DNA of 46,365 nucleotides from Pontimonas sp. (GCA_021741945.1 JAIOWV010000002.1:1-46365); one strand, 5' to 3'; positions 28,560 to 35,917 are shown, counted from the stretch's first letter. Notes: a model not told the origin generated them from the sequence alone. A program made the numbers and translations.

Positions 28560-28588
28560 GATTCAGATAAGGAAGAAGGCTCAGTTCC

Positions 28589-30118
28589 GTGTCGTCGTGG
28601 CTGACGTCTCTCACACGTCGTAAGTCATCGAGAATCCCTCGTCGATCTCGATCTGTTTCGCGGGGCGCATCAACTGCAGCGCCCAGTGGCTTCCGCGGTG
28701 TTCTTTTCAAGGCCCAGTCTCTATTAGGTGGCCAAGCTTCGACACTGACTATCGGCACGTTCCTGATCTTGACCGCCATCACCACCACCTTGCTGATGCT
28801 CCCAGCGGCCGCCGCTTCGGGTGAAGCCACCAACCTGGCAGATGCAATGTTTACTGCGGTCTCTGCAATTTGTGTCACTGGGTTGACGACCGTCGACATG
28901 GCTACTCATTGGTCGCCCTTTGGCCACACCGTCGTCTTCTTGGCCATGCAGATCGGTGGCATCGGTGTCATGACGCTCGCCACACTGCTCGCTGTCATCG
29001 CTTCCAAGCGCCTGGGGCTCTCGGCTCGGAAGATGATTGCTGTGGACGTGGACCCCTCAAGGCTCCACGAGCGCGAAGGGCTCGATGGCCACGGAATGCG
29101 GTTGGGCGATGTAAAGGGACTCCTTCGCACCGTTCTCATTAGCGTGATTGCTATCGAGGCAGCGCTGGCCGCCATCATCATTCCCCGCCTGTTGATTGCT
29201 GGGCTCGACCCGGTTGACGCCCTCTGGCAGGGTGGCTACCTCGCCGTCTCTGCATTTACCAACACAGGATTTGTCCCCCTGGTTGACGGGCTCTCGCCCT
29301 TCGCGAACGACCCCGTGATGGTCTTCACCATCGGAATCGGAGTCTTCTTGGGAAGCCTCGGATTCCCCGTCATCTATGCGCTGGCTCGCGCGGTGAAGAC
29401 GAGTCGTCGCCGTCGTCGCGGCCTCACTCTCTCCCACGGTCGCGTCGGAATGCACGCCAAGCTCACCCTGGCGACGACCACAATTCTGTTGGTGGTCGGA
29501 GCTCTCGCAATAGGCGCACTCGAGTGGGGCAACGAGAAGACCCTCGCCACCCAGGATGTGCTCTATCGCCCCATGACGGCGCTATTCACCTCGATGATGT
29601 CGCGCTCCGGTGGATTCAGCACGGTGGACACTTCAGAGTTTGGTGGCGCGACGCTGCTGGTTCTCGACATGCTGATGTTTGTTGGTGGCGGTTCGGCCTC
29701 CACGGCAGGTGGCATCAAGGTGACAACTCTCGCAATTCTTTTCCTCGCCGCATTCGCTGAATCTCGAGGCGACCAGGACATCGTCGTCTATGAGCGTCGT
29801 ATCCCTTCGGACACCGTCCGCCTCGCCGTGAGCGTGGTGCTCTGGGGAGCAAGCATTGTGGTGTTCGCAACGATTGCAATCCTCACCATCACAGATGAAC
29901 CGCTTGAGAAGGTTCTCTTTGATGTGATCTCCGCGTTTGCCACCTGTGGCCTGAGCGCTGGTCTGACCAGCGCCGAGCTCCCGGACGCAGCCAAATATGT
30001 CCTGGCAGCAACCATGTTGCTGGGTCGGGTTGGTACAGTGACGCTGGCAACAGCTCTCAGTGGAACCCACCGTCAGACGGTGTACCGCCGTGCAAAAGAA
30101 AGGCCAATCGTTGGTTGA
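28589..30118 (+). CDS. trkH: TrkH-family potassium uptake channel subunit
   Basis: The membrane subunit of a Trk/Ktr-type potassium uptake system, 509 residues. Four pore loops are recognisable: ICVTGLTTVD, AFTNTGFVPL, SRSGGFSTVD and ATCGLSAGLT. Hydrophobic helices flank each loop. It starts with GTG at 28589 after a purine-rich AAGGAAGAAGG. The stop overlaps the trkA start region by 8 bp. The cytoplasmic N-terminus of about 35 residues is Arg/Ser-rich. Confidence 0.93.
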   Translation: MSSWLTSLTRRKSSRIPRRSRSVSRGASTAAPSGFRGVLFKAQSLLGGQASTLTIGTFLILTAITTTLLMLPAAAASGEATNLADAMFTAVSAICVTGLTTVDMATHWSPFGHTVVFLAMQIGGIGVMTLATLLAVIASKRLGLSARKMIAVDVDPSRLHEREGLDGHGMRLGDVKGLLRTVLISVIAIEAALAAIIIPRLLIAGLDPVDALWQGGYLAVSAFTNTGFVPLVDGLSPFANDPVMVFTIGIGVFLGSLGFPVIYALARAVKTSRRRRRGLTLSHGRVGMHAKLTLATTTILLVVGALAIGALEWGNEKTLATQDVLYRPMTALFTSMMSRSGGFSTVDTSEFGGATLLVLDMLMFVGGGSASTAGGIKVTTLAILFLAAFAESRGDQDIVVYERRIPSDTVRLAVSVVLWGASIVVFATIAILTITDEPLEKVLFDVISAFATCGLSAGLTSAELPDAAKYVLAATMLLGRVGTVTLATALSGTHRQTVYRRAKERPIVG

Positions 30119-30782
30119 GAAAATCCCCCACGACGCACCCGTCCTTGTCATCGGACTGGGGCGCTTCGGTGCAGCAACTGCGGGCGAGCTGGACAAGCTC
30201 GGCCGCGACATCCTCGCCATCGACGAAGATCCCGCTCTCGTTCAGAAGTGGGCCGACCGTGTGAAGCACACCGCCGTTCTCGATGCGACCAACCTGAACG
30301 CGCTGCAGCAAATCGGCGCTGGCGATTTCCCCATCGCCGTCGTTGCTATCGGTTCTTCCATTGAAGCCAGCGTGCTGATTACGACCAACCTCGTGGACCT
30401 CAAAGTTCCCCAGATTTGGGCAAAGGCGATCAGTGAATCCCACGGCAAGATCCTGACTCGCATCGGCGCCCACCGTGTGGTCTATCCGGAGCGCGAAGCC
30501 GGCGAGCGCGTCGCTCACTTGGTGTCTGGCCGCATGATCGACTTCATTCGCTTCGATGACAACTTTGCCCTCGTGAAGATGTATCCGCCAAAGCCCATTC
30601 GCGGGCTGTCGCTGACGGACTCGAAGGTGCGCTCCAAGTACAACATCACCGTCGTCGGCGTGAAGTCACCGGGGAAGCCATTCACCTATGCAACAGAGAA
30701 CACTGTGGTGAGCAATCACGACCTGATCATTGTCTCTGGCACAAACGAAGACATCGAGACCTTCGCGGCTCTCGATAAGTAA
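30111..30782 (+). CDS. trkA: TrkA-type potassium channel regulatory subunit
   Basis: The cytoplasmic RCK gating subunit that binds nucleotide and controls TrkH. It has 223 residues. The N-terminal Rossmann motif is VLVIGLGRFGAATAGEL with the acidic residue in ILAIDED. A TrkA_C domain follows at about residues 140-223. TTG at 30111 was chosen because AGAAAGG precedes it by 7 nt and the product then begins at the family position (MVEKIPHDAPVLVIG). GTG at 30090 is the alternative. It is coupled to trkH by overlap, and its stop abuts the convergent proC stop. Confidence 0.92.
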   Translation: MVEKIPHDAPVLVIGLGRFGAATAGELDKLGRDILAIDEDPALVQKWADRVKHTAVLDATNLNALQQIGAGDFPIAVVAIGSSIEASVLITTNLVDLKVPQIWAKAISESHGKILTRIGAHRVVYPEREAGERVAHLVSGRMIDFIRFDDNFALVKMYPPKPIRGLSLTDSKVRSKYNITVVGVKSPGKPFTYATENTVVSNHDLIIVSGTNEDIETFAALDK

Positions 30783-31607
30783 CTAGCTCTTCGCCATTTC
30801 CTCAGCTCGGGCAATCGCTGCGTTGGTGGCAGCGCGGATGATGCCAGCAATGTCGGCGTCGCCGAAAACAGCCAGGGCCGCCGCGGTTGTGCCAGCGGGG
30901 CTGGTTACTGCCTCGCGCAGCTTTTCCGGGGATTCCCCCGATTGCGCCAGGAGCTCTGCTGCTCCGCGGAAAGTGCTCTCCACCATCACGCGGGCAGCCT
31001 CGTCGCTGAAGCCGCGCTCCTTGGCCACCTCGATGAAACGCTCCATAAAGAAATACACATAGGCAGGCCCAGAACCGGAGATAGAACTCAGGGCGTTGAT
31101 CTCAGACTCCTGAACCTCAATCACAGCGCCAAACGTTTCACACATCGCCCGAATCGTCGCCAGCTCGTCATCGCTGACCCGCGAGCCGCGAGCGATACCC
31201 GTAACGCCAAGGCCGACCTGAGCGGGAGTGTTCGGCATCGTCCGCACCACGGCCCCAGGCCATGCCTGTTCCATGGTCGCCAGCGTGACGCCTGCGGCAA
31301 CACTGACCATGATCGCCTCAGGCTTGGCGGAGGAGGCAATCTCTGACAGGAGGCTCGAAATCTGGGCTGGCTTGACTGCCAGCACAACGATGTCGGCGTC
31401 ATGAACGGCTTCCGAGTTTGCACTTGGCGAAAGCTCAATGCTCTCCGCTGATAGGCCGGTGGCTCGCAACTTGCTCGCCGAGGCCTCAGTGCGCGTCGTA
31501 ACGCGCACCCCCTCAAGGCTGACGCCCGGCCGGGTTAATCCCTGAAGAATCGCCCCACCCATGTTGCCGGTGCCCAGGATTGCAATCCGGGGAAGTTTTG
31601 TGACCAT
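30783..31607 (-). CDS. proC: pyrroline-5-carboxylate reductase
   Basis: The last step of proline synthesis: NAD(P)H-dependent reduction of pyrroline-5-carboxylate. It has 274 residues. The N-terminal Rossmann motif is IAILGTGNMGGAILQGL and the conserved C-terminal part is SSISGSGPAYVYFFMERF with TVFRGAAELL-like continuation. The start at 31607 was chosen because the -10 box TACACT is 6 nt before it, which suggests a leaderless message. The longer frame upstream is not family sequence. Confidence 0.95.
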   Translation of the reverse strand: MVTKLPRIAILGTGNMGGAILQGLTRPGVSLEGVRVTTRTEASASKLRATGLSAESIELSPSANSEAVHDADIVVLAVKPAQISSLLSEIASSAKPEAIMVSVAAGVTLATMEQAWPGAVVRTMPNTPAQVGLGVTGIARGSRVSDDELATIRAMCETFGAVIEVQESEINALSSISGSGPAYVYFFMERFIEVAKERGFSDEAARVMVESTFRGAAELLAQSGESPEKLREAVTSPAGTTAAALAVFGDADIAGIIRAATNAAIARAEEMAKS

Positions 31608-31613
31608 GGGGCC

Positions 31614-31623
31614 AGTGTAGATT
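31614..31623. promoter_or_regulatory. divergent -10 boxes of proC and the next gene
   Basis: TACACT on the minus strand (31619-31614, proC) and TAGATT on the plus strand (31618-31623) share two bases, the same layout as at 26827-26836. The plus-strand start would fall near 31630, 38 nt before the ATG at 31668. Confidence 0.45.
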
Positions 31624-31667
31624 GAGTGGACCACAGAGACCCAACGTCGGGGAAGCCGGGTGATGTC

Positions 31668-31991
31668 ATGAGCGATAAGAAGAAATCCCACGGGAAAGCG
31701 CCGAAGCGCGAACCAATCCTTGCCGCATTGTCTGGGTCACCCGATGTGCAGTCCGTACTTCGTCTGAGCGCCGTCTCCGAACCAGACGGCCACTGGGTCA
31801 TCGCGGCAACAGTAGAACTCATCGACTCTCTGCCCGTCTACGTCCTCTCCCACTCACTGGACGAAGCCAAACGCCGGGTCCGAGAGGTCACGACCGACAC
31901 CGCAGAGATCTACATCGAGCCGGAACTTGTTCGGGACCCCTCCAGGGAAGACCCGCCGACCGACGTTATTGTAATTAAGGCGTCCGACTAA
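31668..31991 (+). CDS. small hypothetical protein resembling a CDF transporter C-terminal domain
   Basis: A 107-residue soluble protein, not firmly recognised. After a Lys-rich start it has a segment (WVIAATVELIDSLPVYVLSH, then EAKRRVREVTTDTAEIYIEPEL) that recalls the cytoplasmic C-terminal domain of cation diffusion facilitators, here without any membrane part. This is a weak resemblance seen by eye. ATG at 31668 follows GGGTGATG. A GTG at 31626 is possible but lies almost on the -10 box. It is 13 bp upstream of the next gene and probably in operon with it. Confidence 0.65.
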   Translation: MSDKKKSHGKAPKREPILAALSGSPDVQSVLRLSAVSEPDGHWVIAATVELIDSLPVYVLSHSLDEAKRRVREVTTDTAEIYIEPELVRDPSREDPPTDVIVIKASD

Positions 31992-32004
31992 CGAGGAGAA
32001 CCGC

Positions 32005-32403
32005 ATGGAACTTGTCAGAGACATCACCCTGATTACCCACTTCTTCGGTTTGGCCATGATCATCGGGCCTTTCCTTATTCAGATGCGGGCCCACACCGGC
32101 TACGCGTTCTCGTGGGTCCTCGCCGGTGGCATCGTCCAGCTAGTAACCGGCCTTCTGTTGACCGGTCTCGCCGAAATGCGTCTGGCTGATGATCCTGACA
32201 TGTCGCTTGATCACACAAAGATTGCGGTCAAGACGGTGTTCGCACTCGTGATTTTCATCGTCGCTCTCATCGCCTACCGTCGCCAAAAGAGGGTGGCACC
32301 TGGCGCCACGCAGCGGAGCCTCTTGCCACTGCTTCACGTGGCAGGGGCGTTCGCTATCGCGAATCTCTTTATCGCGGTGCTGTGGCCGGGCGTGGTGAGC
32401 TAG
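32005..32403 (+). CDS. hypothetical four-helix membrane protein
   Basis: A 132-residue protein with four hydrophobic segments, near residues 5-25, 35-55, 72-90 and 107-130. It starts ELVRDITLITHFFGLAMIIGPFL and has a conserved-looking His in the first helix. An AGGAG sequence lies at ideal spacing before the ATG. I do not recognise the family. It follows the CDF-like gene by 13 bp, and its stop shares CTAG with the convergent tadA stop. Confidence 0.75.
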   Translation: MELVRDITLITHFFGLAMIIGPFLIQMRAHTGYAFSWVLAGGIVQLVTGLLLTGLAEMRLADDPDMSLDHTKIAVKTVFALVIFIVALIAYRRQKRVAPGATQRSLLPLLHVAGAFAIANLFIAVLWPGVVS

Positions 32404-32861
32404 GACTCTCGAGCCTGTCCAAAGAACTCAGTAAGTAACGAAGCGCACTCCGCCTCTCGCACCCCGCCCACAACTTCATCAACCCGATGGGGTAGGGATC
32501 GATCGCGAACCAGATCGTGGACGCTACCAGCTGCGCCGGCTTTGGGGTCCCAGGCTCCAAAGACAACACGGGAGATTCGAGCCTGCGTTATCGCCCCGGC
32601 GCACATCACGCACGGTTCGAGGGTTACAACAAGCGTGTGCCCTGAAAGATTAGCTGTCTCGAGTGCATGGCCAGCGAGACGAAGAGCCATGACCTCCGCG
32701 TGAGCGGTCGGATCATGGTCTCGCTCCTTCTGGTTACATGCCTTGGCAACAATCACCCCGGCAGCATCAACGACGAGTGCGGCAACTGGCACATCACCCG
32801 TGTGGAGAGCCTCCCGGGCGAGGTCAATCGCAAGCCCCATGAGTTCGTGATCGGTCGCCAT
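32400..32861 (-). CDS. tadA: tRNA-specific adenosine deaminase
   Basis: The enzyme that converts adenosine 34 of tRNA-Arg(ACG) to inosine. It has 153 residues, the usual length. The zinc and catalytic motifs are PTAHAEVMAL and EPCVMCAGAI. The start at 32861 was chosen because it gives the family N-terminus and the -10 box TAAAGT lies 7 nt before it, which suggests a leaderless message. The longer frame reads into the upp region. Confidence 0.93.
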   Translation of the reverse strand: MATDHELMGLAIDLAREALHTGDVPVAALVVDAAGVIVAKACNQKERDHDPTAHAEVMALRLAGHALETANLSGHTLVVTLEPCVMCAGAITQARISRVVFGAWDPKAGAAGSVHDLVRDRSLPHRVDEVVGGVREAECASLLTEFFGQARES

Positions 32862-32916
32862 GCGCCCCACTTTATCCAGCTTCGCGACCAGTGCCCCTCG
32901 AGGTAAGGTGAGCGGC

Positions 32917-33552
32917 ATGGATCTACACGTCGCCAACCACCCTTTGGTCTCCCACAAGCTCTCGGTGTTGCGTGACCAAGACACCCCATCGCCCGTCTTC
33001 CGGGCGCTGACCTCCGAGTTGGTGACGCTGCTCGCTTACGAAGCAACGCGCAACATTCGGACCGAAGACCACCAGATTGTGACCCCGGTTCAGACGACTG
33101 TGGGCAAGAAGCTTGCTAAACCCCGTCCCGTTGTGGTCCCTATCCTGCGCGCAGGCCTGGGAATGTTGGAGGGAATGGTTGCGCTGCTCCCCAGCGCTGA
33201 AGTGGGCTTCCTGGGTATGGTCCGCGATGAAGAAACGCTTCAGCCAAGCGTCTATGCAGAGCGTTTACCCGAGAACCTCTCTGATCGTCAGTGCTTCGTT
33301 CTCGACCCGATGCTTGCAACAGGTGGGTCACTACTCCAAGCCATCAGGTTCCTCGCCCAGAAGGGTGCATCCGACATCACGGCGGTGTGTCTGCTTGGCG
33401 CACCAGAGGGAGTGAAGGCTGTGGAGGAAGGCACCAAAGGGTTGAAGGTCACCATCGTCCTCGGCGCTCTGGATGAAAAGCTCAACGAGAGGGGCTTCAT
33501 CGTCCCAGGCCTCGGCGATGCCGGGGATCGCCTGTATGGGACCGTCGGGTAG
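32917..33552 (+). CDS. upp: uracil phosphoribosyltransferase
   Basis: The pyrimidine salvage enzyme converting uracil and PRPP to UMP. It has 211 residues. The PRPP-binding motif is VLDPMLATGGSLLQAI, with PILRAGLGMLEGM earlier and a GLGDAGDRLYGT C-terminus. ATG at 32917 is 7 nt after the -10 box TAAGGT, consistent with a leaderless message. It diverges from tadA. Confidence 0.96.
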   Translation: MDLHVANHPLVSHKLSVLRDQDTPSPVFRALTSELVTLLAYEATRNIRTEDHQIVTPVQTTVGKKLAKPRPVVVPILRAGLGMLEGMVALLPSAEVGFLGMVRDEETLQPSVYAERLPENLSDRQCFVLDPMLATGGSLLQAIRFLAQKGASDITAVCLLGAPEGVKAVEEGTKGLKVTIVLGALDEKLNERGFIVPGLGDAGDRLYGTVG

Positions 33553-33563
33553 ATCCCGGGGAC

Positions 33564-33593
33564 TTGACGCTTGGCTCACTAGCCGGCGATAAT
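33564..33593 (+). promoter_or_regulatory. near-consensus promoter of the polycysteine sORF
   Basis: TTGACG (33564-33569), an 18-bp spacer and GATAAT (33588-33593) form one of the best sigma-70 type promoters in the window. The start site is expected at or next to the ATG at 33600, so the small ORF would be leaderless. It begins 12 bp after the upp stop. Confidence 0.75.
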
Positions 33594-33599
33594 CGGCGC

Positions 33600-33668
33600 A
33601 TGAACACTCTGGCCCTGTCGATGCTCCCCCTGGGAGCGCCTGAGTGTTGCTGTCGAATGCGTGACTAA
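33600..33668 (+). CDS. leaderless 22-codon leader peptide with three consecutive cysteines
   Basis: The peptide reads MNTLALSMLPLGAPE, then CCC, then RMRD and a TAA stop. The -10 box GATAAT is 6 nt before the ATG and there is no Shine-Dalgarno sequence. Polycysteine leaderless ORFs are known in mycobacteria as cysteine-responsive attenuators, and this one has the same layout. Its Cys codons (33645-33653) lie in a stem with the start region of the downstream regulator. It is too short for ordinary gene callers. The coding call rests on promoter, position and Cys run rather than homology. Confidence 0.75.
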   Translation: MNTLALSMLPLGAPECCCRMRD

Positions 33669-33717
33669 CGTCCCCTTCTTCCGAGGGTCTTCGGACCCCT
33701 TACCGAATCGACAGCAA
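33647..33717 (+). promoter_or_regulatory. start-codon-sequestering stem between the sORF and the regulator gene
   Basis: TTGCTGTCGA (33647-33656), which includes the second and third Cys codons, is perfectly complementary to TCGACAGCAA (33708-33717), whose last base is the A of the regulator's ATG. Two G-U pairs extend the helix over the whole ATG. Between the arms is an independent GGGTC-TTCG-GACCC hairpin (33685-33698). A ribosome paused on the Cys codons would be expected to open the stem and expose the downstream start. No Shine-Dalgarno sequence precedes that start. Confidence 0.7.
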
Positions 33718-34322
33718 TGACTACCTCTTCTTCACCTCGCGAACCTCGTGGGTTCGCTCTCTATGTGGGCGTTACCGAAGGCGACGCCCGAGACGCCGGG
33801 ATTTCCCTAGAAACCCTGGTCAAAGAACTCAAAAAAACCGTCGCCCACCATGTGCCAAGCGCCGACACCCACGCGGCGATTGCGCTTGCCCCGACCGGGT
33901 CGGGCGGCAACAACCTAGAAATTGTCCGCATGGCACTGCACGACCCGGCAGCACTGGCAAAACTCAAGCCAGCGCATCCGGAGCGGGTGCTCTCAGTGGT
34001 GATCGATATCTCGCGCAAGCGGGTCACGATCGATGGCGAGGCCGCGCCACTCACGTTCAAAGAGTTTGCGCTGCTGCAGTTCCTGGTGTTGCGGGAAGGG
34101 CAGACAGTGCGCCGGGAAGTCATTATCGAGGCGCTGTGGACGGCTGGCGATGACGATATCCCCAACTCCCGCACTATCGACGTCCATATTCGCCGGCTTC
34201 GCTCGAAACTTGGTCGCTATGAAGACATTGTTCGCACCGTACGCGGCGCTGGCTACCGGTTTGACCGGCACGCGGATGTCACCATCCACTACGGCGAAGC
34301 CCCGTCACCGGACATGATTTAG
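33717..34322 (+). CDS. winged-helix transcriptional regulator (OmpR-type DNA-binding domain, no receiver)
   Basis: A 201-residue protein. Residues about 90-185 form an OmpR/PhoB-type effector domain (VIDISRKRVTIDGEAAPLTFKEFALLQFLV, then SRTIDVHIRRLRSKLG and VRGAGYRFD). The first 85 residues are not a response-regulator receiver and carry no obvious phosphorylated aspartate. I do not recognise this N-terminal domain (GFALYVGVTEGDARDAGIS). The ATG is buried in the stem formed with the upstream polycysteine ORF, suggesting cysteine-dependent synthesis. A role in sulfur or cysteine metabolism is inference from that control. Confidence 0.85.
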   Translation: MTTSSSPREPRGFALYVGVTEGDARDAGISLETLVKELKKTVAHHVPSADTHAAIALAPTGSGGNNLEIVRMALHDPAALAKLKPAHPERVLSVVIDISRKRVTIDGEAAPLTFKEFALLQFLVLREGQTVRREVIIEALWTAGDDDIPNSRTIDVHIRRLRSKLGRYEDIVRTVRGAGYRFDRHADVTIHYGEAPSPDMI

Positions 34323-34350
34323 GCCAATTTTCCTAGCAAAATTCTGGGTA

Positions 34351-34379
34351 TAGACAGCGTTACCAATCTGTTATATATT
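34351..34379 (+). promoter_or_regulatory. strong promoter in the gap before the photolyase gene
   Basis: TAGACA (34351-34356), a 17-bp spacer and TATATT (34374-34379) match the consensus at 5 of 6 positions in each box. The local sequence is unusually AT-rich, with AATTTT/AAAATT and GGCCAAT/ATTGGCC inverted repeats around it. The start site is expected near 34386. No ORF begins there. Confidence 0.6.
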
Positions 34380-34385
34380 GGCCTC

Positions 34386-34484
34386 ATCGTCAGTTGCGTG
34401 CTTTAGCAGCTCTCGCTCATGTGATTACAAAACACTCTTGGTGCAAGGGAACAGGGCCGGTCGCTCGCCTCAGCGGCCGGCCCT
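34386..34484 (+). ncRNA. candidate small RNA of about 100 nt
   Basis: A promoter ending at 34379 and a terminator-like hairpin at 34453-34484 bracket about 100 nt without a convincing reading frame or Shine-Dalgarno sequence. It was not recognised as tRNA, tmRNA, SRP RNA, 6S or 6C RNA. The photolyase has its own promoter downstream, so this transcript would be independent of it. It could also be a long 5' leader or a remnant. Confidence 0.4.
34453..34484 (+). terminator. terminator-like hairpin upstream of photolyase
   Basis: AGGGCCGG pairs with CCGGCCCT, continuing through a T-G position into CGCT/AGCG, with a 6-nt loop, so about 13 bp in all. There is no run of T after it, which is common for actinobacterial terminators. 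It would end transcription from the regulator gene and from the candidate small RNA. Confidence 0.6.
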
Positions 34485-34543
34485 CATCACGTTATGGAAG
34501 CCCCACATGGACACTATCCAGCCAGGCCCTCTACGCTGACCAG

Positions 34544-35917
34544 ATGACCTCACGCCCTAGCATCGTCTGGTTTCGCAACGACCTGCGACTCGTGGACAAT
34601 CCCGCTCTCGACGCAGCAGTCGCTCGGGGGGACTCCCTGGTTCTGCTCTATGTCCACGACGAAGAAAGCCCCGGTTCCAGGCCACTAGGTGGCGCCACGA
34701 AGTGGTGGCTCCACCACTCGCTCCTCTCCCTTAAGAAAGACATCGAAGCTCTCGGTGGCTCCCTCGTTCTGCGTCGGGGCAGCGGAGCGGACATCGTCCT
34801 TGACGTGGTGCGCGAAACCGGAGCGGGCGCTGTCTTCTGGAACCGGCGCTATGGAATAACCCGCGAGGCAGACGCGACTCTCAAGACCGAACTGAGAGAC
34901 GCCGGCCTAATCTGCGAAAGTTTTGCCGGGAACCTGCTCTTTGAGCCCTGGACCATTAGAACGGGTGAAGACCGCCCATTCCGCGTGTTCACACCCTTTT
35001 GGCGAGCCTGCTTAGCATCCGAGCCGCCGAGGGTCCCCCTCAGTGCTCCCTCGACGCTCGCGAGCGCGAGTGGGATTGCCTCAGACAATGTCAGTAACTG
35101 GGATCTTCTTCCGACCGCCCCGGATTGGTCCGCTGGTCTTGAAGAGATGTGGAATCCAGGTGAGCAGGGGGCCACTGATCGCCTCAATGATTTCGTGGCG
35201 AATGTCTTGAAGAACTACCACCGGCGGGATGAACCAGGGCCGGTGACAACGTCACGACTCAGCCCTCACCTCCGCTTCGGCGAGATTAGTCCCCACATGA
35301 TTTGGCACGCGCTTGAGCGGACACTTCCCGCGGACGCGGAAAAGAATAAAGCGAAGTTCCTGAGCGAGATCGGGTGGCGTGAATTCTCCTACAACATCCT
35401 CTTCCACTTCCCCGAGCTTGCCTCCAAGAACTTCAGACCTGAGTTCGATCGCTTCCCCTGGGGCGAACCCGAGCCAGGAGCCCTGAAGGCCTGGCAGAAA
35501 GGTCGCACCGGGGTCCCTCTGGTCGACGCAGGAATGCGCGAGCTATGGACCACCGGCTATATGCACAACCGCGTGCGCATGGTCACAGCATCGTTCCTGA
35601 TCAAGAACATGCTGACGGACTGGCGAATCGGGGAGGCATGGTTTTGGGACACCCTGGTGGATGCGGATGAGGCAAATAACCCCGCTAGCTGGCAGTGGGT
35701 GGCAGGAAGCGGCGCTGACGCCGCTCCGTATTTCCGAGTCTTCAACCCCATGCTCCAAGCGGAAAAGTTTGACCCCCAGCAGGAATACATCTCCCGCTGG
35801 GTTCCAGAGATTGGCACCCCCGACTACCCGAGCGAGCCGATCGTGGACATGAAGGCCAGCAGAGACAAGGCGCTGGCCGCTTTTTCGGAAGTTAAGGCCG
35901 CGCGCCCAGCTGAGTAA
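34544..35917 (+). CDS. phr: deoxyribodipyrimidine photolyase
   Basis: A light-driven DNA repair enzyme of the cryptochrome/photolyase family, 457 residues. The N-terminal photolyase domain begins SIVWFRNDLRLVDNPAL. The FAD-binding domain has HLRFGEISPHMIWH, GWREFSYNILFHFPEL and the long signature NPASWQWVAGSGADAAPYFR, then FNPMLQAEKFDPQ. This suggests a class I CPD photolyase. ATG at 34544 was chosen because TACGCT lies 6 nt before it with TGGACA 18 bp further up, indicating a leaderless message. The frame is open upstream, but that part is not family sequence. The stop overlaps the convergent psuK by 26 bp. Confidence 0.94.
   Translation: MTSRPSIVWFRNDLRLVDNPALDAAVARGDSLVLLYVHDEESPGSRPLGGATKWWLHHSLLSLKKDIEALGGSLVLRRGSGADIVLDVVRETGAGAVFWNRRYGITREADATLKTELRDAGLICESFAGNLLFEPWTIRTGEDRPFRVFTPFWRACLASEPPRVPLSAPSTLASASGIASDNVSNWDLLPTAPDWSAGLEEMWNPGEQGATDRLNDFVANVLKNYHRRDEPGPVTTSRLSPHLRFGEISPHMIWHALERTLPADAEKNKAKFLSEIGWREFSYNILFHFPELASKNFRPEFDRFPWGEPEPGALKAWQKGRTGVPLVDAGMRELWTTGYMHNRVRMVTASFLIKNMLTDWRIGEAWFWDTLVDADEANNPASWQWVAGSGADAAPYFRVFNPMLQAEKFDPQQEYISRWVPEIGTPDYPSEPIVDMKASRDKALAAFSEVKAARPAE

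Noticed and set aside
34394..34543. 50-codon N-terminal extension of photolyase from TTG at 34394
   Set aside because: The frame is open but passes through a 13-bp terminator-like hairpin, and photolyases begin at the MTSRPSIVWFRNDLRL position, where a -10 box sits 6 nt upstream.
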